DNA from: Trinickia acidisoli
GTDB taxonomy: Bacteria > Pseudomonadota > Gammaproteobacteria > Burkholderiales > Burkholderiaceae
Direction: 5' to 3'
DNA length: 64,000 bases
Assembly: GCF_017315725.1 (NCBI RefSeq)
Contig: NZ_JAFLRG010000001.1
Location: forward strand, 62,001 to 126,000
Shown here: one piece after another, positions 52,463 to 61,159 of the stretch
Position numbering within the stretch: position 1 is the first letter of the stretch
Layout of the letters: every line of letters begins with the position of its first letter
Translations under genes and position numbers: made by a program
Notes under the pieces: model-generated
Databases searched by the model: none
What the model saw: only the letters and a program-made list of their open reading frames with translations
Told to the model about the DNA's origin: nothing

Positions 52463-53556
52463 TGCTGCACGTGGGGCAGCTCAATGTGCCGTCGCGGGAT
52501 CGCTATGAAGCAATCATGCGCGGCATATTCGAGCGCCGTTACTACACCAATCAGGGACCACTCACGCGAGCATTCGAAGAGCGTTTACAAGCAGTCCTAA
52601 ACGTTAAGCACGCTATCTGCGTCACGAATACCACGATCGGGCTGATGATGGCGAGCGAAGCGCTGTGTATCAGCGGACGCGTCATCGCACCCGCGATCCG
52701 CAACGTTACGCTGGCGCATGCGCTGTCCTGGTGTCGCGTGGAGCCGGCCTTCGCCGATGTCGATGCTGTCGACGGCCAACTCGACGTCGATGCGCTCGCC
52801 GTGAGCATCGCCAAGATGGGCCCGGTGAGCGCAATCGTTGGTGCGAACCTGTGGGGCGATGCTTGCGATGCGTCGGCACTCGTTGAGTTGGCGCGAGAGC
52901 ACAAGCTACCGATAATGTTCGACTCGTCGCATGCATTCGGTTGCGTGACGGCGGGGCAGCGCATCGGCGGTTTCGGCGACGCTGAAGTGATTTCGTTCGA
53001 CGCGGCCGATATTGTCAACGCCGGAGGGGGGGCATGTGTGACGACCGACGATGACGAGCTTGCCGCCCGTCTGCGTAATATTCGCAGCAGCTACGGCGCC
53101 GGACGGCCCGTCGCGGTTGTGAAAACGTCCAACGGACGCATGTCGGAGGCGCAGGCAGCACTAGGTCTGATGAGCTTGGACGACTACGACGCGAACCGTG
53201 AACGCAACCAGACGTTGTTCGAGGCATACCGTTCGGGATTAAGCGCGACCCCAGGCATTCGCGTTGTCGAACCCAGACGAGTCGACATCTCCAATCACCA
53301 AACGCTCGTATGCGCTGTCGACGAGGACGTGTCGGGCTTGTCGCGCGATAGATTGATTGCACGGCTCGCTGAACACCAAATCGAAGCCGTCGCCGTCCGT
53401 GCGTTTGATTCGAATGAACGATTCGCCGCGGATATCGAAAGATCGTGGTTGCGTTTGCCGCTCGGTGCGCATGTCGGTGTAAGCGACGTCGAGCGCGTGT
53501 GTACGCTTATCGGTGAAGCCGTGGCCCGACGTTGCTCGACAGGGAGCGCGGCATGA
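52459..53556 (+). CDS. DegT-family protein lacking the PLP lysine
   Basis: The product is 365 residues from the ATG at 52459 (AGGAGG upstream, ATGA overlap with the previous gene). It aligns over its length with DegT aminotransferases: VTNTTIGLMMASEALCISG, IMFDSSHAFGCVTAGQ and GRMSEAQAALGLM. At the position of SFHxTK it reads SFDAADIVNAGGG, so the Schiff-base lysine is Asp184. It cannot act as a normal aminotransferase. Known lysine-less relatives are sugar 3-dehydratases with His there, not Asp. It may be a non-catalytic partner, carrier or a new activity. Confidence 0.75.
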   Translation: MMLHVGQLNVPSRDRYEAIMRGIFERRYYTNQGPLTRAFEERLQAVLNVKHAICVTNTTIGLMMASEALCISGRVIAPAIRNVTLAHALSWCRVEPAFADVDAVDGQLDVDALAVSIAKMGPVSAIVGANLWGDACDASALVELAREHKLPIMFDSSHAFGCVTAGQRIGGFGDAEVISFDAADIVNAGGGACVTTDDDELAARLRNIRSSYGAGRPVAVVKTSNGRMSEAQAALGLMSLDDYDANRERNQTLFEAYRSGLSATPGIRVVEPRRVDISNHQTLVCAVDEDVSGLSRDRLIARLAEHQIEAVAVRAFDSNERFAADIERSWLRLPLGAHVGVSDVERVCTLIGEAVARRCSTGSAA

Positions 53557-54272
53557 GGCTCGGTATTATGCAGCCTTATTTCTTTCCCTACTTCGGTCAT
53601 TTTGCGTTGATCGCGGCCGTCGATGAGTGGATTGTTTTCGATGTCACGCAGTACACGCCGAAAACGTGGATGAACCGCAATCGGATTCTTCACCCGAAGG
53701 AAGGGTGGCAGTACGTGAGCGTGCCGCTGGCGAACGGTTCCATATCGATCCGCACGCACGAGGCGAAGCTGTTTGATCCTGCCGCTGCCGAGACTGCGCT
53801 AATCGGCAAGCTATCGGCGTTTCGCCGGCAAGCGCCGTTTCATGCGCGTGTCGTCGATCTGATCCGTCATGCGTACGCGACGCGCCAGGACGATACGCTT
53901 TGCGCCCTGAACGTGAGTACGCTGCGTACGGTATGCGACTACCTCGGTGTGCCGTTTAGCTATCGGATTTGCTCGGAGCTCAACCTGACATTTCCCGAGC
54001 AAATGGGTGCCGGTGATTGGGCCCCGTTCATTTGCGAGGCGCTCGGCGCCACAAGCTACATGAATCCGGCGGGAGGGCGGGCACTATTCGATCCTTCACG
54101 GTTCGCACGCATCGGCGTGGAACTGTCGTTTGCCGAGGTCGCTGAGTTTGCCTATGAGCCCAAACCATATCGATATGAGCCGCACCTGTCGATTCTCGAT
54201 GTGCTGCTTTGGAATGAGCCGGAACGCATTGCCAAGGCGCTGCGCGAAAACCTGACACTCGCAGCAGCTTGA
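53553..54272 (+). CDS. WbqC-like protein
   Basis: The product is 239 residues. MRLGIMQPYFFPYFGHFALI and EWIVFDVTQYTPKTWMNRNR are the hallmark start of the WbqC family; GWQYVSVPLANG and RHAYATRQDDTLCALNVSTL follow. WbqC proteins occur in O-antigen and glycan clusters beside DegT genes, and are thought to modify the amino sugar, possibly by adding an acyl or amino acid group; the reaction is not proven. The ATG overlaps the stop of the lysine-less DegT gene, so they are translationally coupled. Confidence 0.85.
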   Translation: MRLGIMQPYFFPYFGHFALIAAVDEWIVFDVTQYTPKTWMNRNRILHPKEGWQYVSVPLANGSISIRTHEAKLFDPAAAETALIGKLSAFRRQAPFHARVVDLIRHAYATRQDDTLCALNVSTLRTVCDYLGVPFSYRICSELNLTFPEQMGAGDWAPFICEALGATSYMNPAGGRALFDPSRFARIGVELSFAEVAEFAYEPKPYRYEPHLSILDVLLWNEPERIAKALRENLTLAAA

Positions 54273-54304
54273 GTGTCACGCGAACCTCAGAAAGTATTGA
54301 TCCC

Positions 54305-54988
54305 ATGAAGCCGATTCGACTCGTTTGCGGTACCCGGTATAGCGAAGCACAGTTCGTCGAGCAGTCCGTGCTCGGGCGCTCGCTCAAGCTTTACGACTAT
54401 CCGCCGCAACAAGAGCTTCTGCTGTTCGACAACAATCGCACCGGCCTGTCGACGATCTACAACCGTGCGATCGAGCATGCCAAGGCGCACCCGGCCATCC
54501 TCGTGTTCATCCACGACGATATTTCGATCTGCGATTTCCACTGGGTCGATCGCATTCATGAAGGACTTAAAAGCTTCGATGTCATCGGGCTTGCCGGCAA
54601 TACGCGCCGCATGCCGCTTCAGCCGTCATGGGCGTTCACGCCCGAGTTGAAGTGGGATCAACGCGAGTTCTTGAGCGGAACGGTTGGCCATGGAGATGGT
54701 TTTCCCTGCAAGGTTGTCTCGCACTTCGGGCCTGCAGGTCGGGCCTGCAAGCTGCTCGACGGCCTCATGCTCGCCGCCGACAGCGACCGACTCGTGCAAA
54801 GCGGCTTGCGCTTCGATGAGCAATTCGACTTTCATTTCTACGATCTCGATTTTTGCCGGCAGGCCGAACTAAAGGGCGTGACGATGGGCACTTGGCCGAT
54901 CAGCGTCGTGCATCAAAGCGGCGGCGCCTATGGCAAGCCGGAATGGCGCGCCGCTTACGAACGCTATTTGCGCAAATACGGCGAGTGA
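54305..54988 (+). CDS. Small glycosyltransferase-like protein
   Basis: The product is 227 residues starting MKPIRLVCGTRYSEAQFVEQ. GLSTIYNRAIEHAKAHPAIL and FIHDDISICDFHWVDRIHEG carry a DD metal motif in the style of GT-A enzymes. FDEQFDFHFYDLDFCRQAEL is the acceptor-side acidic segment seen in GT2-like proteins that end in 'YDxDFCxRA'. No membrane segment is visible, so it should act in the cytoplasm. It lies 32 bases after wbqC and 7 before the first OGT gene, within the glycan operon. Confidence 0.72.
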   Translation: MKPIRLVCGTRYSEAQFVEQSVLGRSLKLYDYPPQQELLLFDNNRTGLSTIYNRAIEHAKAHPAILVFIHDDISICDFHWVDRIHEGLKSFDVIGLAGNTRRMPLQPSWAFTPELKWDQREFLSGTVGHGDGFPCKVVSHFGPAGRACKLLDGLMLAADSDRLVQSGLRFDEQFDFHFYDLDFCRQAELKGVTMGTWPISVVHQSGGAYGKPEWRAAYERYLRKYGE

Positions 54989-54995
54989 CGCGGCG

Positions 54996-56810
54996 ATGCA
55001 GACCATGACGCATCCGGCCATCCCGCCGATCGAGAACGGCCTCGCGCTGTTGCAGGCAGGCCGCTTGGCCGAAGCGGCCGCGGTGTATCGGCAGATTCTC
55101 GCGGTGCAGCCGACCCACCCCGATGCGTTGCACTTGCTCGGCCTCGTCGCTTATTACGAAGGCAACTATGGCGCGGCCGTCGAACTCATCATGGCGGCGC
55201 TAACGCACCATACGAGCGAGATGTTCTACGCCAATCTCGGCAATGCGTTCGCGGCGCAGGGCAAGCGTGCGGCCGCGATCGAATGCTTCCGGCAAGCGAT
55301 TGCGCTGAAGGCCGATTACATCCAAGCGCACAACAACCTCGGCAATCTGATGCGGGAGCAACGCGACTTCGCACAGGCCGTGCAGTGCTTTCGCACCGTC
55401 ATCGCTCTCCAACCCGACTACGCCGAAGCCCACAACAACCTCGCCAATGCGCTCGTCGATCTCGGCGACCTCGACGCCGCGATCGAAGCCTATCGCCATG
55501 CGATCGCGCTCAGGCCCGATTTCGTCGAACCGCGCAGCAACTTGCTGTTCATTCTCAGCTATCGCGACGACTTGACCCAAGCCGACTATTTGGCGCAAGC
55601 CATCGAGTTCGGCCGTGTCGCCACCGCGAAAGCCAAGCCGTGGCGCGATTGGCATGTGTCGCTGGCCCCGCCCATGCCCGGCGATCATCGCAAGCCACTG
55701 CGCGTCGGTTTAGTCTCCGGCGACCTGAAAATTCACCCGACGGGCCACTTTCTCGAAAGCCTCCTCGCGCACATCGACCGTAGCCGCATCGAACTCGTCG
55801 CGTATCCGACGCGCCGCTTCGAAGACGCGCTGACCGCACGCATCAAGCCGCATTTCTCCGCTTGGACCCCGCTCGCCTCGTTGAACGACGAGCAAGCCGC
55901 CGCACGCATTCGAGACGATCGCATCGATGTGTTGCTCGATCTGTCGGGGCACATGAACTTCAATCGCTTGCCGTTGTTCGCCTGGCGGCCGGCGCCCGTG
56001 CAAGCGAGCTGGCTCGGTTATTTCGCGAGCACGGGCTTGCCCGCGATGGATTACCTGCTCGGCGATCCTCACGTGTTGCCGCCCGAGGCACAGCAGCACT
56101 ACACGGAACGATTGTTGCGCTTGCCCGACAGCTATCTATGCTTCACGCCGCCGGCGGAGCGCATCGACGTCGGGCCGCCGCCGCAGGCCGCGCAAGGCTA
56201 TGTGACGTTCGGCTGCTTCAATCATTTGATGAAGATGAACGAGGGCGTCGTCGACGTCTGGGCGCGCATTCTCCACGCGGTGCCGCGCTCGCGTCTGTTC
56301 CTCAAGGCGAGGCAACTCGACGACGCGCCCACGCGCGACCGGACGCTCGCGCGCTTTGCCGCGCGGGGGATCGATGCGTCGCGCTTGATCCTCGAAGGGC
56401 AATCGCCGCGCGCCGACTATTTCGCGGCCTATAACCGCATCGATATCGCGCTGAGCCCCTTTCCGTATCCGGGCGGTACGACGAGCGTGGAAGGTCTTTG
56501 GATGGGGGTGCCCGCGCTCTGCCGGCGCGGCGATCGTTTTTTGTCGAACATCTGCACGAGCATGCTGCATTCGGCAGGCTTGGCCGAATGGATTGCTCAG
56601 GACAACGAAGCATATGTGGCCAAAGCGGTTGCCTTCGCCGCGGATGTGTCGCGTCTTGCTGCGCTGCGTAAGACGCTGCGCGCGTCGCTGCTCGCTTCGC
56701 CGCTGTGCGATGCCGCGCGCTACGCGCGTCACCTCGAAGCGGCGCTCGAGGCGATGTGGCGCGACGGCACCGCGCGTTTGCATCGCCCGCTCGGCGCGAC
56801 GACGGCTTAA
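54996..56810 (+). CDS. TPR-OGT (SPINDLY-like) protein glycosyltransferase, first of three
   Basis: The product is 604 residues from the ATG at 54996. About five TPR units occupy residues ~10-200 (AHNNLGNLMREQRDFAQAVQ, AHNNLANALVDLGDLDAAIE). A bacterial OGT catalytic domain follows: LRVGLVSGDLKIHPTGHFLE (~230), DVLLDLSGHMNFNRLPLFAW (~312), RLFLKARQLDD with the lysine (~435) and SPFPYPGGTTSVEGLWMGVP (~490). These enzymes transfer a sugar to Ser/Thr of proteins, with TPRs holding the substrate. In a flagellar cluster the likely acceptor is flagellin. Two relatives follow in tandem. Confidence 0.87.
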   Translation: MQTMTHPAIPPIENGLALLQAGRLAEAAAVYRQILAVQPTHPDALHLLGLVAYYEGNYGAAVELIMAALTHHTSEMFYANLGNAFAAQGKRAAAIECFRQAIALKADYIQAHNNLGNLMREQRDFAQAVQCFRTVIALQPDYAEAHNNLANALVDLGDLDAAIEAYRHAIALRPDFVEPRSNLLFILSYRDDLTQADYLAQAIEFGRVATAKAKPWRDWHVSLAPPMPGDHRKPLRVGLVSGDLKIHPTGHFLESLLAHIDRSRIELVAYPTRRFEDALTARIKPHFSAWTPLASLNDEQAAARIRDDRIDVLLDLSGHMNFNRLPLFAWRPAPVQASWLGYFASTGLPAMDYLLGDPHVLPPEAQQHYTERLLRLPDSYLCFTPPAERIDVGPPPQAAQGYVTFGCFNHLMKMNEGVVDVWARILHAVPRSRLFLKARQLDDAPTRDRTLARFAARGIDASRLILEGQSPRADYFAAYNRIDIALSPFPYPGGTTSVEGLWMGVPALCRRGDRFLSNICTSMLHSAGLAEWIAQDNEAYVAKAVAFAADVSRLAALRKTLRASLLASPLCDAARYARHLEAALEAMWRDGTARLHRPLGATTA

Positions 56811-56846
56811 CGACGACGTAACGACGGCGTTAAGCCGCTTCTTCCC

Positions 56847-59168
56847 ATGACGGTATCGAACATGCAAGACGTCGCCAAGCTGCTCAACGCTGGGTTGGCG
56901 CATCACCAGGCGGGCCGGCTCGTCGAGGCGAAGGCGCTCTATGCGCGCATCCTCGCCGATCGGCCGAAGCATCCCGATGCGCTTCATTTCATGGGTCTGC
57001 TCGCTTGCCAGATCGGCCAGCGCGAGGCCGGCATCGCACTCATGCGCGAGTCGATCGCCGCGCACGCGAGCCCGATTTACTACAACAACCTCGGCAATGC
57101 GCTGTGCGAAGCGCACCAGCTCGACGATGCGGTATCGGCCTATCGCCGTGCGGTCGAGCTCGATCCCAACTACGCCGATGCGCACAACAACCTCGGCAAC
57201 GCGCTGCGCGAGCAGGGTGACGCCGGTGCGGCACTCGCGAGTTGCGCACGCGCGATCGAGATCAAGCCCGGCTACGGGCAGGCCTACAACAATCTCGGCA
57301 ACGCGCTGAAAGACCTCGACGAGCTCGATGCGGCGATTGCCGCCTACGGCAAGGCGATCGCCGCCATGCCCGCATTTGCGCAGGCGCACTTGAATCTCGG
57401 TGTGGCGTTGCAGGCGAAAGGTCACGGCGATGCGGCACTCGAATGCCTGCGCGAAGCCGTGGCGCTCGCACCGGGATTGGCCGCGGCGCACGACAAGCTC
57501 GCCGGTATCTTGATGCATCGCGGCGACATCCACGGGGCGATCGACGCGTATCGGCGCGTCGTCGATCTCACGCCGGAATCCGTTCACGCGCACAACGTGC
57601 TCGGCAACGCGCTGAACGGCGCCGGACGCGTGCCTGAAGCGGTCCCGTGCTACGAGCGCGCGATCGCACTCGATCCCGAGTTCGCCGACGGCTATCACAA
57701 CCTGGCCAATGCGCTCAGGCGTCTCAGCGCACCCGAGCGCGCACTGGGCTACGCGCGCCGAGCCATCGAACTGCGCGGCGACACGCCGCCGTTTCACAAC
57801 AATCTCGGCACCATCCTCGCCGATTTGGGCCAACCCGACGACGCGCTTGCCTGCTACCGCGACGCGCTCGCGCTCAATCCCGATTTCGGCGAATCGCACA
57901 CCTGTGTGCTGTTCGGGCAGTCGTACGTGTCGAACTGGTCGGCGCAGACGCATTTGGCCGATGCGCGCCATTTCGGCGAAAAGATGCGCGCGCGCGCAAC
58001 GCCTTATACGCAGTGGCCGGCGCTGACCGAGCGTGCCGACACAGGGCGGCCGTTGCGTCCCTTACGTCCTTTACGTCCTTTACGCGTGGGCTTCGTGTCG
58101 GCGGATCTGCGCAAGCATCCCGTCGGCTATTTTTTCGAATCGGTGCTGGCGCAGCTCGATCGCACGCGCATCGAGCCGATCGCCTATTCGAACGCGTTGC
58201 ACAGTGACGAGCTGACAGCGCGCATTCAACCGCGCTTCGCGCTTTGGCGTCATGTCGCCGAAATGGACGATGCCGCGCTCGCGCAACGGATTCACGATGA
58301 CCGCATCGACGTGCTGATCGACCTGTCCGGCCACACGGGACGCAACCGGCTGCCCATGTTCGCGTGGCGGCCCGCGCCCGTTCAAGTGAGCTGGCTCGGT
58401 TACTTCGCGACGACGGGGCTCACCGAGATCGACTATCTGTTGGCCGATCCACACGTGGTGCCGCCCGGTGAGGAAGGGCAGTACACGGAACGCGTCTGGC
58501 GTTTGCCCGATAGCTACCTGTGCTTCACCGTGCCGGAGCAGCCCGAACCGATCGGGCCTTTGCCCGCGCTCGCGAATGGCTGCTTCACGTTCGGCTGCTT
58601 GAACAATCACAAGAAGCTCAATGACGGCGTGATCGCTGTCTGGTCGCGCATATTGCACGCGGTGCCGCATGCGCGGTTGTTGCTCAAGAACCATCAGCTC
58701 GGCGAGCCGTCGATCCTGCGCGATACGTTCGCACGCTTCGCCGCGCACGGCATCGGTGAAGCGCGTTTGCGGCTCGAGGGCCCTTCCACACGCGAGCAGT
58801 ACTTCGCCACCTATCGTCAGGTGGATCTCGCGCTCGATCCGTTTCCCTATCCGGGCGGCACGACGAGCGTCGAGGGGCTGTGGATGGGCGTACCCGTCTT
58901 GACGTGCCGCGGCGATCGTTTCCTTTCGCACTTGGGGGAACTCGTGTTGAAGACGGTGGGGTTGCCCGATTGGATCGCGGCCGATACCGAAGACTACGTC
59001 GCACGCGCGGTTGCTGCGACGCGTGATCTGCCCGCGCTGGCCGCGCTTCGCGCGGGACTGCGCGAACGCGTCGAGCGCTCGCCGCTCACCGACGCGCCGC
59101 GCTTCGCCAAGCATTGGATGACGGCGATCGAGCAGATGTGGCAAACGAAGATCAAGGAAATCGCGTAA
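56847..59168 (+). CDS. TPR-OGT (SPINDLY-like) protein glycosyltransferase, second of three
   Basis: The product is 773 residues, the longest of the three because it has about ten TPR units (to ~residue 390). A linker made of repeated Arg-Pro-Leu triplets follows. The catalytic domain starts LRVGFVSADLRKHPVGYFFE. DVLIDLSGHTGRNRLPMFAW, RLLLKNHQLGEP and DPFPYPGGTTSVEGLWMGVP give the nucleotide-sugar and catalytic regions. Its catalytic half is closely related to the first copy, so tandem duplication is likely, while TPR number differs and may set acceptor choice. It overlaps the third copy (TAATG). Confidence 0.87.
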   Translation: MTVSNMQDVAKLLNAGLAHHQAGRLVEAKALYARILADRPKHPDALHFMGLLACQIGQREAGIALMRESIAAHASPIYYNNLGNALCEAHQLDDAVSAYRRAVELDPNYADAHNNLGNALREQGDAGAALASCARAIEIKPGYGQAYNNLGNALKDLDELDAAIAAYGKAIAAMPAFAQAHLNLGVALQAKGHGDAALECLREAVALAPGLAAAHDKLAGILMHRGDIHGAIDAYRRVVDLTPESVHAHNVLGNALNGAGRVPEAVPCYERAIALDPEFADGYHNLANALRRLSAPERALGYARRAIELRGDTPPFHNNLGTILADLGQPDDALACYRDALALNPDFGESHTCVLFGQSYVSNWSAQTHLADARHFGEKMRARATPYTQWPALTERADTGRPLRPLRPLRPLRVGFVSADLRKHPVGYFFESVLAQLDRTRIEPIAYSNALHSDELTARIQPRFALWRHVAEMDDAALAQRIHDDRIDVLIDLSGHTGRNRLPMFAWRPAPVQVSWLGYFATTGLTEIDYLLADPHVVPPGEEGQYTERVWRLPDSYLCFTVPEQPEPIGPLPALANGCFTFGCLNNHKKLNDGVIAVWSRILHAVPHARLLLKNHQLGEPSILRDTFARFAAHGIGEARLRLEGPSTREQYFATYRQVDLALDPFPYPGGTTSVEGLWMGVPVLTCRGDRFLSHLGELVLKTVGLPDWIAADTEDYVARAVAATRDLPALAALRAGLRERVERSPLTDAPRFAKHWMTAIEQMWQTKIKEIA
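58053..58088 (+). repeat. In-frame 9-bp tandem repeat (Arg-Pro-Leu) in OGT linker
   Basis: Four 9-base units (TTGCGTCCC, TTACGTCCT, TTACGTCCT, TTACGCGTG) encode a run of Leu-Arg-Pro triplets between the TPR and catalytic halves. The two middle units are identical. Gain or loss of a unit would change linker length without breaking the frame. Confidence 0.8.
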
Positions 59169-61159
59169 TGACGACGGTCGATCAAAGCGCTTTTGCGCTC
59201 GTCGAGGACGGTATCGCCCATCATCGCGACGGCCGCCTGCAAGCGGCGCGCGAGCGCTACGAAGCGGCGCTCGCGCGCGTGCCGCGCCACGCCGATGCGC
59301 TGCACTTGCTCGGCGTGGTCGCGATGCAGGAGCAGCGCTATGCCGATGCGCTGCGCTTGATCGGAAGTGCGATCGAGATCAGCCCGCAGGCCGCGTATTT
59401 CGACAACCTCGGTTGCGCGCTCAGAAGCTGGGGCAAGCTCGAGGCGGCGGTGGAAAGCCATGAGCAGGCGATCGCGCTCGATCCGAGGCATTTTCGTGCG
59501 CACAACAATCTCGGCATGGTCCTGCTGCAAATGCGGCTGCCGGCTGCCGCGGCGTCGAGTTTTCGCAAGGCGGTGGCGCTCAATCCCGCGTTCGAGCAAG
59601 CGCACAGTAACCTCGGCAACGTGCTGCGAGAACTCGGCGAGGCGAAGGCGGCGGAAGAGCATTGCCGCAAGGCGATCGCGCTGCTGCCTGCGTTCGGCGA
59701 GGCGCACAACAACCTCGGCAATGCGCTGAAAGCCCAGGGCAAGCTGGCCGAGGCGGCCGCGTGCTACGAACAAGCGCAGCGTTTGATGCCGCACGAAGCG
59801 CAGGTGGCGCTGAACCTCGGCATCGTGCTGCGCGAGACGGGTGCCCACGCGGCATCGATCGCGGCTTTCCGCCGCGCCATTGCGTTGCGGCCGGCGTGGA
59901 GCGAGGCATGGAGCAATCTGCTGTTTACGCTGAGCTTCGCGCAGGATGTCGCGCCGCGCGACTACTTGATCGAAGCGCTCGCCTTCGGCCGCGTGGCGAG
60001 CCAACTGGCGCGGCCGCATACCGAATGGCTCGTCGATCGAACGCCGGGCGCGCCGCTGCGGATCGGCTTCGTTTCCGGCGATTTGCGTACGCATCCGGTG
60101 GGGTTCTTCCTCGAAGGCGTGCTCGCGCATCTGAATCCGGCGCGCGTGCAGTTGTTCGCTTATTCGACGCGCCCCGCCGAGGACACGTTGACGCAGCGCT
60201 TGAAGCCGCGCTTCGCCCAGTGGCGCAGCCTCGTCGGGCTCACCGATGAGGCTGCCGCAACGACCATCCGCAACGACGGGGTGCATATCCTGTTCGACAT
60301 GTCGGGACATACCGACAGCAACCGTCTGCCGGTATTCGCATGGAAGCCGGCGCCCGTGCAGGTGAGCTGGATCGGCTACTTCGCCTCGACGGGGCTCTCG
60401 GCGATCGACTACGTGCTCGGCGACGAATGGGTGTTACCGCCCGAGGAGGCCGCGCATTTCATCGAGCGTCCGTGGCGGTTGCCGCACGGCTATCTGTGCT
60501 TCACGCCGCCCGAGTCGACGACGACGATCGATGCCGAGGCGATGAACGATACGGCTCGCGCGCTGACGTTCGGCTGCTTCAGCGATCTCGTGAAGGTGAA
60601 CGGTCGCGTGGTGGCGATATGGTCGCGCATCCTGCATGCCGTGCCCGGCGCGCGGCTGTTCTTGAAGGCCCAGCAACTCGCCGACGACGCGCAGTGCGCA
60701 GCGACGCTCGAGCGCTTCGCCGCGCATGGCATTGCGCCCGATCGCCTTCTGATGGAAGGCCCCTCGCCGCGGGCCGAGTATTTGGCGGCGTACCGCCGAG
60801 TCGACATCTCGCTCAGTCCGTTCCCCTATCCGGGCGGCACGACGACGGCCGAAAGTCTTTGGATGGGCGTGCCGGTGCTGTGCCGGCACGGCGATCGCTT
60901 CCTCGGGCACTTGTGCGAGAGCGTGCTTCAGAGCGTCGATCTCGGCGACTGGATTGCGCTCGACGACGATGACTACGTTGCGAAGGCGGTCGCGTTCGCG
61001 AACGAGTGGCAAGCCTTGGCGGCGTTGCGCGGCACCTTGCGCGCGCGCGTGTCGGGCTCCTCGTTGTGCCGGCCCGATCGATTCGCGCGCACGCTCGAAG
61101 AGCAATTCGAAGCGATGTGGCGCAAATGCGCGAGCAACGGCAACGCTAAGGAGTCCTAA
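59168..61159 (+). CDS. TPR-OGT (SPINDLY-like) protein glycosyltransferase, third of three
   Basis: The product is 663 residues. The ATG shares a base with the stop of the second copy. About seven TPR units (AHNNLGMVLLQMRLPAAAAS, AHNNLGNALKAQGKLAEAAA) precede the catalytic domain: LRIGFVSGDLRTHPVGFFLE (~295), HILFDMSGHTDSNRLPVFAW, RLFLKAQQLADD and SPFPYPGGTTTAESLWMGVP. It is the most diverged of the three in the catalytic region (for example DMSGH for DLSGH). All catalytic landmarks are kept in the three, so each is probably active. They may add sugars to different sites or proteins. Confidence 0.87.
   Translation: MTTVDQSAFALVEDGIAHHRDGRLQAARERYEAALARVPRHADALHLLGVVAMQEQRYADALRLIGSAIEISPQAAYFDNLGCALRSWGKLEAAVESHEQAIALDPRHFRAHNNLGMVLLQMRLPAAAASSFRKAVALNPAFEQAHSNLGNVLRELGEAKAAEEHCRKAIALLPAFGEAHNNLGNALKAQGKLAEAAACYEQAQRLMPHEAQVALNLGIVLRETGAHAASIAAFRRAIALRPAWSEAWSNLLFTLSFAQDVAPRDYLIEALAFGRVASQLARPHTEWLVDRTPGAPLRIGFVSGDLRTHPVGFFLEGVLAHLNPARVQLFAYSTRPAEDTLTQRLKPRFAQWRSLVGLTDEAAATTIRNDGVHILFDMSGHTDSNRLPVFAWKPAPVQVSWIGYFASTGLSAIDYVLGDEWVLPPEEAAHFIERPWRLPHGYLCFTPPESTTTIDAEAMNDTARALTFGCFSDLVKVNGRVVAIWSRILHAVPGARLFLKAQQLADDAQCAATLERFAAHGIAPDRLLMEGPSPRAEYLAAYRRVDISLSPFPYPGGTTTAESLWMGVPVLCRHGDRFLGHLCESVLQSVDLGDWIALDDDDYVAKAVAFANEWQALAALRGTLRARVSGSSLCRPDRFARTLEEQFEAMWRKCASNGNAKES

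Noticed and set aside
58053..58088. Short tandem repeat considered as part of a CRISPR array
   Set aside because: Units are 9 bp, coding, and have no spacers. No CRISPR-like array is present anywhere in the window.
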